Assembly: GCA_030642585.1 (NCBI GenBank)
Contig: DAOWNN010000061.1
Coordinates: 1-9,482 of the forward strand
Direction: 5' to 3'
Source of the DNA: Bacteroidota bacterium
GTDB lineage: Bacteria > Bacteroidota > Bacteroidia > Bacteroidales > VadinHA17
DNA length: 9,482 nucleotides
The stretch's first letter is position 1. The number at the start of each line of letters is the position of its first letter. Under the pieces are notes generated by a model. The model did not search any database and was not told the origin of the DNA. It was given only the letters and a program-made list of their open reading frames with translations. A program made the translations under genes and the position numbers. Of this stretch, positions 1-6,116 are shown piece after piece.

Positions 1-202
1 GAGTGAAACGAGGCGGAGGGGGTTCTTCGGACCGCAATGAACGCTCGTATTTTTATACACAATATAGTTTCATAATCTTAATACAAACCCAACATATCTA
101 TGATTGACTAATTGTGACATAATCTTTTAGACTAAGAAATGTGATTGCGATTTGCAAATTTTTCATTTGGGTGTCTTTTTCGGAAAACAGGAGTTATTCT
201 CT

Positions 203-231
203 TGAAATGGAAAGTGGAAACTGGAAATGGA
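203..231. repeat. Heptamer tandem repeat (TGGAAAN units)
   Basis: Three consecutive 7-bp units, TGGAAAG, TGGAAAC and TGGAAAT, occupy 208-228. A degenerate unit (TTGAAA) precedes them and a partial one (GGA) follows. The array lies in the 3' untranslated region of infB. The variable seventh base shows it is an imperfect microsatellite. Function is unknown. Confidence 0.6.
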
Positions 232-238
232 TGTTATA

Positions 239-262
239 CCTTAGCCTTAGCCTCAGCCTTCT
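239..262. repeat. Hexamer tandem repeat (CCTTAG units)
   Basis: Two exact CCTTAG units (239-250) are followed by CCTCAG (251-256) and the decayed unit CCTTCT (257-262). The array ends three bases from the infB stop codon. It is separate from the heptamer array, with only seven bases between them, so two unrelated short arrays sit side by side in the infB 3' region. Confidence 0.6.
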
Positions 263-265
263 TCC

Positions 266-3022
266 TTAAAGAGTTCTTTTGAATTCTGTTTCAACATATG
301 CTTCGATAATATCACCTACCTTGATGTCATTGTAGTTAGCAATATTTAAGCCACATTCAAGACCGCTTACAACTTCCTTTGCATCATCTTTGAATCGTTT
401 AAGTGATCCAAGTTCCCCGGAGTAAACTACAATTCCATCCCGAATGATCCTAACCTTGTTATCCCGCTTAACTTTTCCATCCTTAACAATACATCCAGCA
501 ATAGTACCCGCTTTTTCAATTTTAAAAATTTCCAGTACTTCAACGGTTCCCACTATCTCTTCTTTTACTTCAGGTGAAAGCAGTCCTTCCATTGCAGATT
601 TTATTTCCTCGATGGCATCGTAAATGATAGAGTAGGTGCGGATGTCTATTTGTTCTTTTTCTGCCATTTTCCTGGCACTTAAAGAAGGTCTTACCTGGAA
701 TCCCATAACAATAGCATTAGAAGCTATTGCCAGCATGATATCAGATTCAGAGATCTGTCCAACTGCTTTATGAATCACATTTAACTGGATTTCTTCGGTG
801 GACAATTTCAATAAAGAATCGCCAAGAGCTTCTACAGAACCATCTACGTCTCCTTTAATTACAACATTAAGTTCCTGGAAATTACCAATTGCAATTCTTC
901 TGCCTAACTCATCCAGGGTGATGTGTTTTTTGGTGCGAAGCCCCTGCTCTCGTTGAAGTTGCTCTCTTTTATTGGCAACCTCTTTTGCCTCCCGGTCAGT
1001 ATTCATAACATTGAATGTGTCTCCGGCTTGAGGTGCACCATCAAGACCCAGCATAATTACCGGGGAAGAAGGTCCGGCTTCAGTAATATTCCCCCCTCTT
1101 TCATTAAACATGGCTTTTGTATGTCCGAAAAAATTCCCGGCAAGACCAATATCCCCAACCTTAAGAGTTCCTTCATTGATCAAAAGTGTAGTAACAAATC
1201 CTTTTCCTTTATCAAGAGTGGATTCGAGAACGATCCCTGAAGCTTTTTTATCGGGATTGGCTTTAAGCTCTAACATTTCTGCTTCCAGCAGAACCTTTTC
1301 AAGCAATTCATCTATATTAATACCACTTTTTGCTGATATTTCCTGTGATTGATATTTTCCTCCCCAATCTTCAACAAGAATATTCATGTTCGAAAGTTCT
1401 TCTTTTACTTTTTCAGAGTTGGCGGTGGGTTTATCAATTTTATTTATTGCAAATACAATAGGAACCCCTGCAGCCTGCGCGTGATTTATGGCTTCTACAG
1501 TTTGTGGTTTTACCCCATCATCTGCTGCAACAACAATAATTACAATATCTGTCACCTGTGCCCCACGTGCACGCATAGCTGTAAATGCCTCATGACCAGG
1601 AGTGTCAAGAAAGGTAATAACTTTCGAATCACTAAGCTCCACGCTGTATGCACCAATATGCTGGGTTATTCCCCCGGCTTCTCCGGCAACCACATTGGCA
1701 TTTCTTATATGATCGAGAAGCTTTGTTTTGCCGTGATCTACATGCCCCATTACGGTTACAATTGGGGGCCTGGGCTTGAGATCTTCTTCTTTATCTTCAG
1801 GTAAGTTGTCAATAGCCTTTATAAGATCAACAGTAATAAATTCAATTTTAAAACCAAATTCATCAGCTACAATTGACATAGTTTCTGCATCAAGCCGTTG
1901 ATTAATGGAGACCATTACTCCAAGATTCATGCAGACTGAAATTACATCATTTGCTGGAACATCCATCATGCTGGAAAGTTCATTAACTGATACAAATTCG
2001 GTAACCTTGAGGATACTTTTTTCCTCTTCGGTTTTTTCAATTTTTTCCTGTTCCTTTTGACTAACAGCATCCCGTTTTTCCCTGCGGTATCTGGCCCCCT
2101 TGGATTTCCCTCTGGAGCTTAACTGACTGAGAGTTTCTTTAATTTTTTTCTGGACATCTTCTTCACTTACCTCTGGTCTGAACGGCCTTTTCTTTTTCGA
2201 AGTCTTTTTTTCTTCTCTGATTTTTGCGTCTCTTCCTTTTTCTTTACCATCAGGCTGAACAGTAGTACGAATTCTTTTTCTTTTCTTTTTTCTCGATTCA
2301 GTATCACTTGAAGAGGCAACAGGCTTTTTCTTTGGCTTAGGTTCAGGAAGGTTGATCTTGCCAACTACAGTGGGGCCAGAAAGTTTTTTAATTTTGGTTT
2401 TAATGATATCTTCCTTCTTTTCCTCCGGAGCTGTTGTCTCAGGTTTTTTCTGTACAGTTTTTTCCACAGCCGGTTCAGCTTTTACAGGTTTTTCTTTCTC
2501 CTGTTTCCCGGGCTCTTCAGTTGCAGTTTTTTTAGAAGGCTTAGCTTTCTTATTAACTTTCTCCAAATCAATCTTACCCACTACTTTAACATCCACACTT
2601 TTCTTCTTTTCTTCTGTAGAAGGTGCTTTACGTTCTTTCTCTTCTTTTTCTTTTTTTATTTCTGATTTTTGCTCAATAAGTGGTTTCTCGGGTTGTACTT
2701 CTTTTTTGATTTCCGGGGCACTCACTTCTTTAACAATAACTTCTTCTTCCTCACTTGCCTCTTTTTGATTACCCAGGTCACTAATAGATAGACTTTCATG
2801 AGATTCCTCAAAATTTTTGCGACTTAACTCTTCTGATTTTTGCTTAATCGAAAGATCAGAACTATACTCTTTAGCCAGGAGGTCATAAGCTTCAGGGCTG
2901 ATTTTTGTATTTGGACCTGAATCAATTTGAATCCCCTTTTTTGCAAGGAATTCAACAATAGTTGAAATTCCCACATTAAACAGGCGGGCCGCTTTACTTA
3001 GTCGTGTTGATTTATTCTCCAT
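266..3022 (-). CDS. infB: Translation initiation factor IF-2
   Basis: IF-2 is the cytoplasmic GTPase that brings initiator fMet-tRNA to the 30S subunit and promotes 50S joining. The 918-aa product has a full domain set. An IF2-N fold lies at about residues 5-50. A very Lys/Glu-rich linker spans roughly 60-335. A second IF2-N-like segment lies at about 340-395. The G domain carries G1 GHVDHGKT (426-433), the switch I motif GGITQHIGA (450-458), DTPGH (473-477), NKID (527-530) and a later SAKSG. Domains II-IV follow to the C-terminus. The linker contains two copies of VVGKI(D/N)L, at 147-153 and 219-225. The length fits the long Bacteroidota forms. It is the last gene of the rimP-nusA-infB operon, 83 nt after nusA. 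The ATG at 3022 sits directly before the expected N-terminal domain. Confidence 0.98.
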   Translation of the reverse strand: MENKSTRLSKAARLFNVGISTIVEFLAKKGIQIDSGPNTKISPEAYDLLAKEYSSDLSIKQKSEELSRKNFEESHESLSISDLGNQKEASEEEEVIVKEVSAPEIKKEVQPEKPLIEQKSEIKKEKEEKERKAPSTEEKKKSVDVKVVGKIDLEKVNKKAKPSKKTATEEPGKQEKEKPVKAEPAVEKTVQKKPETTAPEEKKEDIIKTKIKKLSGPTVVGKINLPEPKPKKKPVASSSDTESRKKKRKRIRTTVQPDGKEKGRDAKIREEKKTSKKKRPFRPEVSEEDVQKKIKETLSQLSSRGKSKGARYRREKRDAVSQKEQEKIEKTEEEKSILKVTEFVSVNELSSMMDVPANDVISVCMNLGVMVSINQRLDAETMSIVADEFGFKIEFITVDLIKAIDNLPEDKEEDLKPRPPIVTVMGHVDHGKTKLLDHIRNANVVAGEAGGITQHIGAYSVELSDSKVITFLDTPGHEAFTAMRARGAQVTDIVIIVVAADDGVKPQTVEAINHAQAAGVPIVFAINKIDKPTANSEKVKEELSNMNILVEDWGGKYQSQEISAKSGINIDELLEKVLLEAEMLELKANPDKKASGIVLESTLDKGKGFVTTLLINEGTLKVGDIGLAGNFFGHTKAMFNERGGNITEAGPSSPVIMLGLDGAPQAGDTFNVMNTDREAKEVANKREQLQREQGLRTKKHITLDELGRRIAIGNFQELNVVIKGDVDGSVEALGDSLLKLSTEEIQLNVIHKAVGQISESDIMLAIASNAIVMGFQVRPSLSARKMAEKEQIDIRTYSIIYDAIEEIKSAMEGLLSPEVKEEIVGTVEVLEIFKIEKAGTIAGCIVKDGKVKRDNKVRIIRDGIVVYSGELGSLKRFKDDAKEVVSGLECGLNIANYNDIKVGDIIEAYVETEFKRTL

Positions 3023-3060
3023 TCGCTTCTTATCTCAATGCTTTTTAATTATTTTGTATT

Positions 3061-3096
3061 ATAAAAATCATCTGTTATTTGCTAAAATAAACAGAT
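3061..3096 (-). terminator. Terminator-like hairpin between nusA and infB
   Basis: Read on the minus strand, the arm at 3096-3085 pairs with the arm at 3080-3070 (AAATAACAGAT). This gives an 11-bp stem with one bulged T and a four-base loop (TAGC). It is followed directly by GATTTTTAT. The form is that of an intrinsic terminator, but the stem is AT-rich. Because infB must still be expressed, partial termination (attenuation) or RNA processing is more likely than a full stop. It lies within the 83-nt nusA-infB gap. Confidence 0.45.
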
Positions 3097-3105
3097 TGTT
3101 GAAAA

Positions 3106-4347
3106 TTATTCGAATTCTGCATTTAAAATTTTGATTATATCCTGTATAGTTTCCTCTTCAAGATCGGTACGTTTTACAAGATCTTTGATGGAAAGTTCAA
3201 GAACACTTTTTGCAGTGTCACAACCAATTGACTTCAATTCCTTCAGGACCCAATCTTCAATTTCATCTGTAAATTCTTCCAATTTCACATCCTCATCATC
3301 TTCTTCCTCTTCGGTGTCACGATATACATCAATTTCATAGCCGGTAAGTTGACTTGCAAGACGTATATTCAGGCCTCCTTTCCCAATTGCCAGGGAAACC
3401 TCATTTGGTGACAGGAAGACTTCTGCTTTCATATCGTCAGGTTTAAGCTTTATAGAAGTGATTTTTGCAGGACTTAATGATCTTTGAATAAAAAGTTGAA
3501 TATTGTTGGTGAAATTAATTACATCAATATTCTCATTTTTTAATTCTCTTACAATTCCATGAATTCTTGATCCCTTCATACCCACACAGGCTCCCACCGG
3601 ATCAACCCTTTCATCATATGATTCAACTGCAACTTTTGCTCTTTCTCCAGGAACCCTTACAATTTTTTTAATAGTAATAAGACCATCGAAAATTTCAGGA
3701 ACCTCAAGTTCAAATAGCCTTTCCAGGAAAGTAGGGGAGGTACGGGATAAGATAATTATAGGAGTGTTATTCCGCATTTCTACCTGAACTACAACCGCAC
3801 GAATCATGTCTCCTTTATGAAAGTAATCTGAAGGGATCTGTTCCTGCTTGGGCAACAACAACTCATTTCCTTCATCATCAAGAATCAGGATTTCTCTTTT
3901 CCATACCTGGTAAACTTCACCTGTGATGATATCTCCAATTTTATCTTTATATTTATTAAAAACATTATTTTTTTCCAGATCAAGAATTCTGGAAGTAAGA
4001 TTTTGCCTGACTGACAAAACTGCTCTTCGTCCAAAATCAATCAACTTAACTTCATCTGTCACTTCTTCCCCCACTTCATAGTCTTCATCTATTTTCTTTG
4101 CCTCAGTTAATGAAATTTGAAGGTTGGTGTCTTCAATTTCAACGTCTTCAACAACTTCCCTGTTTCTCCATATTTCAAAATCACCTTTGTCAATATTTAT
4201 TATAATGTCGAAATTGTCAGAACTGCCAAATTTCTTAACCAACATGCTTTTGAATACGTCCTCAAGCACACTCATCATTGTAGTACGATCAATATTTTTA
4301 AGTTCCTTAAACTCTGAAAAAGTATCAATCAGGTTTACGTTTTCCAT
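3106..4347 (-). CDS. nusA: Transcription termination/antitermination factor NusA
   Basis: NusA binds RNA polymerase and modulates pausing, intrinsic and Rho-dependent termination, and antitermination. The 413-aa product has the usual order. The N-terminal polymerase-binding domain covers about 1-125. An S1 domain beginning near GDIITGEVYQVW follows (about 137-200). KH1 carries GMKGSR in the segment VGACVGMKGSRIHGI, and KH2 carries GKGG in LAIGKGGLNIRLASQLTG. A highly acidic stretch (EEEEDDED) links KH2 to a C-terminal helical, HhH-like segment of about 60 residues. The E. coli protein is longer, with two acidic C-terminal repeats; the shorter form here is normal outside the Proteobacteria. 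The gene begins 13 nt after the rimP stop, so the two are clearly co-transcribed. Confidence 0.97.
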   Translation of the reverse strand: MENVNLIDTFSEFKELKNIDRTTMMSVLEDVFKSMLVKKFGSSDNFDIIINIDKGDFEIWRNREVVEDVEIEDTNLQISLTEAKKIDEDYEVGEEVTDEVKLIDFGRRAVLSVRQNLTSRILDLEKNNVFNKYKDKIGDIITGEVYQVWKREILILDDEGNELLLPKQEQIPSDYFHKGDMIRAVVVQVEMRNNTPIIILSRTSPTFLERLFELEVPEIFDGLITIKKIVRVPGERAKVAVESYDERVDPVGACVGMKGSRIHGIVRELKNENIDVINFTNNIQLFIQRSLSPAKITSIKLKPDDMKAEVFLSPNEVSLAIGKGGLNIRLASQLTGYEIDVYRDTEEEEDDEDVKLEEFTDEIEDWVLKELKSIGCDTAKSVLELSIKDLVKRTDLEEETIQDIIKILNAEFE

Positions 4348-4360
4348 TTTTATTTTAATG

Positions 4361-4822
4361 CTATTTAATTGAAACCAATATTTTTGTAGATTTTATTTTA
4401 TTAAAAAAAAGAGCTACTTCTTCCACAATTGTCTCTTTTTTACCTTCCTTCTTTATTTTTTTTTCCTGCTCCAGAACAATTCTTTCGGAATCATACCTGA
4501 GCAAAGTTCCGATCTCCTTATTTCCTTCTATGTCAACCACTTCCACCATCCTGCCTATGGTTTTTTCAAATTGTTCAGGAACCTTCAGGGGCATATCCAG
4601 CCCGGGAGAAGAAACTTCCAAAGAAAAATCCAGATCTTCAGAAAGTAATTTGCCCTCAACAAACCTTGAAATTAAAACACAATCTCTAATGGATATCCCT
4701 TTATCATGGTCAATATATATTCTAATGTCATTGTTTCCATGAATCAAAACATCTACAATAAAGAAATCCTTGTTAAGATCGTTATCCTCAAGAATATGAA
4801 TTATATTTTCCCTGGTAATCAT
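4361..4822 (-). CDS. rimP: Ribosome maturation factor RimP
   Basis: RimP assists assembly of the 30S ribosomal subunit. From the ATG at 4822 the product is 153 aa, the normal family size. It begins MITRENIIHILEDND and carries the family motif LEVSSPGLDMPLK near the middle. The C-terminal part is a small Sm-like beta domain (GRMVEVVDIEGNKEIGTLL onward). The frame also opens 14 codons earlier, at 4864. I reject that start because those codons are encoded by a palindromic hairpin (4841-4860), and the likely transcription start is only a few bases from 4864. It is first in the rimP-nusA-infB operon, an arrangement conserved across many bacteria. Confidence 0.93.
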   Translation of the reverse strand: MITRENIIHILEDNDLNKDFFIVDVLIHGNNDIRIYIDHDKGISIRDCVLISRFVEGKLLSEDLDFSLEVSSPGLDMPLKVPEQFEKTIGRMVEVVDIEGNKEIGTLLRYDSERIVLEQEKKIKKEGKKETIVEEVALFFNKIKSTKILVSIK

Positions 4823-4840
4823 TCCTGTAGTATAATAAAA

Positions 4841-4860
4841 TAGGGGACAACCGTCCCCTA
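4841..4860 (-). promoter_or_regulatory. Perfect GC-rich hairpin with U-rich tail in the rimP leader
   Basis: On the minus strand TAGGGGAC and GTCCCCTA form a perfect 8-bp stem around the loop GGTT. The next bases are TTTTATTATA, so the element has the shape of an intrinsic terminator. It would lie near the 5' end of the rimP-nusA-infB mRNA, about 18 nt before the rimP ATG. It could be a leader attenuator or a copy of a dispersed short palindrome. The sequence alone does not decide between these. Confidence 0.5.
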
Positions 4861-4875
4861 CCATCCATCAGCGCG

Positions 4876-4907
4876 CAAATGTACAACATATTAGTTGATT
4901 AAACAAA
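4876..4907 (-). promoter_or_regulatory. Bacteroidota-type promoter for rimP-nusA-infB
   Basis: On the minus strand TTTG (4907-4904) is followed after exactly 20 nt by TACATTTG (4883-4876). This is a full match to the Bacteroidota -33/-7 pattern (TTTG, about 20 nt, TAnnTTTG). Transcription would begin around 4868-4872, leaving a leader of about 45-50 nt that contains the GC-rich hairpin. Confidence 0.65.
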
Positions 4908-5145
4908 TGTTTTTATAAGACAGAGGCCTGGGAAAATTCAAGATTTAAGCTTCAATTTTGTACCTTGCCAGCAAGTTTCAGGTCAAGGTTTCCTCAATTG
5001 GGTTGTCATCCTAAACTTGCCTGGTAGGAGATGCTATCAAAATAATTCTTGGGAGAAACAAGTTCAACATGAAAAAGGGAAACAGATGGCTTGACTTAAC
5101 AATGGTTGTAATGTGGAACTAATTCTTATTTAAAAATTTTAAGAA
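4908..5145. other. Intergenic region upstream of the HdeD-like gene
   Basis: With the rimP leader and promoter (4823-4907), this makes a gap of about 320 bp without a confident gene. It contains an inverted repeat (4968-5024) and a 17-codon ORF (5069-5122) that I do not call a gene. I found no good TAnnTTTG box for the plus-strand gene at 5146. The nearest weak match is TACCTTGC at 4961-4968, and it has no -33 partner. Confidence 0.4.
4968..5024. repeat. Imperfect inverted repeat, ~15-bp arms
   Basis: The arms CCAGCAAGTTTCAGG (4968-4982) and CCTAAACTTGCCTGG (5010-5024) are reverse complements except for one extra base in each arm. They flank a 27-nt spacer. Transcribed, this would form a long hairpin. 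The right arm, within TGTCATCCTAAACTTG, resembles the widespread intergenic GTCATCCTGAACTTG type of REP-like repeat. That resemblance is from memory and the copy here would be degenerate. Confidence 0.45.
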
Positions 5146-5676
5146 ATGAAAAATATTAGTTTATCGAAGAAGAATACAATAATCAATGGCGTTATTTTCA
5201 TATTGTTAGGACTATTGTTTGTTGCTTTCCCTGAAGGTACTCTTCAAAGTATTTCAATATATATCGGGCTTGTAATACTTATCCCCGGTACTATTATGTT
5301 AATTGCGGGTTTTTTGGATAAATCGGATAGCCGAAACAGGAATGTTATAATTTTTCAGGGGGTAATAACGGTTCTATTTGGATTGCTGTTCATTCTTAAG
5401 CCAAATCTCATAGGGATTTTGCTATCTGTGTTTATTTCTCTTTGGGTGATTTTAAATGGCTTTTTTAAATTGGCCGCTTCTTTTTCCATGAAAGCTATTG
5501 GTGAGACTGGTTGGTGGGTTCAATCCTTAATTGGATTTGTGCTACTGGCATTTGGTATTTATATGTTGGTAAATGCCTTTAATGTATCAGTTTTTATTAC
5601 AATATGGGCCGGCATCCTGCTGCTTATCTTTGGTGTTTATTATTTATGGGAAGCTTTTACCGGTAAGATTAAATAA
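5146..5676 (+). CDS. HdeD-like (DUF308) six-helix membrane protein
   Basis: A 176-aa integral membrane protein of the DUF308/HdeD type. Six hydrophobic segments are visible at about residues 12-28, 36-56, 67-84, 88-110, 124-143 and 147-168, with short polar loops such as DKSDSRNRN (58-66). It is built from three similar helical hairpins. The first helix of each reads alike: GVIFILLGLLFVAFPE (15-30), GVITVLFGLLFILKPN (72-87) and GFVLLAFGIYMLVNAF (130-145). In E. coli HdeD is linked to acid resistance, but for most family members the role is unknown, so no specific function is claimed here. The gene stands alone: rimP is divergent upstream and a minus-strand ORF converges downstream. The ATG at 5146 leaves a short polar N-terminus before helix 1. 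There is no Shine-Dalgarno, which is usual for this phylum. Confidence 0.85.
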   Translation: MKNISLSKKNTIINGVIFILLGLLFVAFPEGTLQSISIYIGLVILIPGTIMLIAGFLDKSDSRNRNVIIFQGVITVLFGLLFILKPNLIGILLSVFISLWVILNGFFKLAASFSMKAIGETGWWVQSLIGFVLLAFGIYMLVNAFNVSVFITIWAGILLLIFGVYYLWEAFTGKIK

Positions 5677-5686
5677 TTATGCTTGT

Positions 5687-5986
5687 TTATTGGAATTGCT
5701 TTTCATTAAAAGGTACTTTAACAATAACTGTATTTCCTCGTCCTTCTTCATTGGTAATACTTTGAATTGTCCAGAGATCTAAGAGATTGTCACCATCGAT
5801 AACACTGCCACTATAATCTCCCCATGAAGCACCTGAAGTGGCTCCTTTTCCTTCCCCCAGTTCTACAATTTCGCGTAATTGTCCGGGAGGGTCTTCTGCA
5901 TAGCGGAAAGCCAAACGAGGACTAATTGTAAAAGAACCAATAATAATAACCGGGATAAATAATATGCTGTAAAAGAATTGCCCCAT
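5687..5986 (-). CDS. Small hypothetical protein resembling the C-terminal end of a sialidase-like/BNR-type protein; possible remnant
   Basis: This 99-aa ORF has a hydrophobic N-terminus (residues 4-21) that could act as an uncleaved anchor or poor signal peptide, since no basic n-region is present. The segment RLAFRYAEDPPGQLRE follows, then a Gly/Ser/Asp-rich stretch with WGDYSG and NLLDLWTIQS. The DPPG...WGDYSG...D...W order recalls the end of large secreted bacterial proteins with sialidase-like (BNR/Asp-box) propellers. That assignment is from memory of the motif. A TAA lies two codons upstream of the ATG in the same frame, so no longer protein is encoded here, and the propeller blades are absent. 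It is either a small stand-alone protein or the surviving 3' end of a decayed gene. Its stop is 10 bp from that of the convergent HdeD-like gene. A promoter-like site lies about 100 nt upstream. Confidence 0.55.
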   Translation of the reverse strand: MGQFFYSILFIPVIIIGSFTISPRLAFRYAEDPPGQLREIVELGEGKGATSGASWGDYSGSVIDGDNLLDLWTIQSITNEEGRGNTVIVKVPFNEKQFQ

Positions 5987-6080
5987 GATTAATTAATTTT
6001 TGATTTAAAAATTTAATCTGTAATTCAATAACTAATTTAAGTTTTGTCTCTGTTAATAAAAGACCATTCTAATTATAGGA

Positions 6081-6113
6081 TTGGGCAAACATAAAAAATA
6101 CAATGTAAATTTG
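6081..6113 (+). promoter_or_regulatory. Bacteroidota-type promoter for the HD gene-lpxD transcript
   Basis: TAAATTTG (6106-6113) matches the -7 pattern TAnnTTTG exactly. A TTG at 6081-6083 lies 22 nt before it, within the usual range. The -7 box ends only two bases before the ATG at 6116. The transcript would therefore begin at or just after that ATG, which bears on the choice of start codon. Confidence 0.5.
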
Positions 6114-6116
6114 CAA
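6086..6116 (-). promoter_or_regulatory. Overlapping opposite-strand promoter for the 99-aa ORF
   Basis: On the minus strand TTG (6116-6114) is followed after 20 nt by TATGTTTG (6093-6086), an exact TAnnTTTG match. It faces the 99-aa ORF that starts at 5986 and would leave a leader of about 95 nt. It overlaps almost completely with the plus-strand promoter of the HD gene. If both are real, they compete for RNA polymerase. Confidence 0.4.

Larger units (their letters stand above)
1..265. other. Gene-free segment downstream of infB, with a GC-rich edge block
   Basis: No convincing gene is visible here. The first ~50 bases are clearly GC-richer (29 of 50 are G or C) than the rest of the window. 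One plus-strand frame stays open from the window edge to a TGA at 105-107, so the block could be the tail of a gene or repeat lying mostly outside the window. The 34 residues it would encode match no family I recognise. The remainder is AT-rich. It contains a 10-bp palindrome (150-159) and two short tandem repeats, listed separately, which end against the infB stop codon. I see no strong GC-rich terminator for the rimP-nusA-infB transcript. Confidence 0.5.

Noticed and set aside
3..107. Open frame from the window edge, considered as the tail of a small nuclease (for example GIY-YIG) gene
   Set aside because: No catalytic motif can be seen in the 34 residues, so any family name would be a guess.
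150..159. 10-bp palindrome ATTTGCAAAT
   Set aside because: It is short and AT-rich, with no partner sites or U-tract. It is likely by chance in such DNA.
1349..1804. Plus-strand 151-codon open frame opposite the IF-2 G domain
   Set aside because: It is antisense to highly conserved GTPase motifs and its translation is Cys/Tyr/Asn-rich without a recognisable fold.
2352..2768. Plus-strand 138-codon open frame opposite infB
   Set aside because: It is the antisense of the Lys/Glu-rich IF-2 linker, which gives a Ser/Phe-rich translation with no domain. The minus-strand protein fully explains the region.
5069..5122. 17-codon ORF (MKKGNRWLDLTMVVMWN) before the HdeD-like gene
   Set aside because: It is short, has no clear ribosome binding site or promoter and no recognised leader peptide type. 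It is a chance frame as far as can be seen.
5091..5130. TTGACT before the HdeD-like gene as a sigma-70 -35 box
   Set aside because: No -10 element lies at 16-18 nt, and this phylum uses a different promoter pattern.
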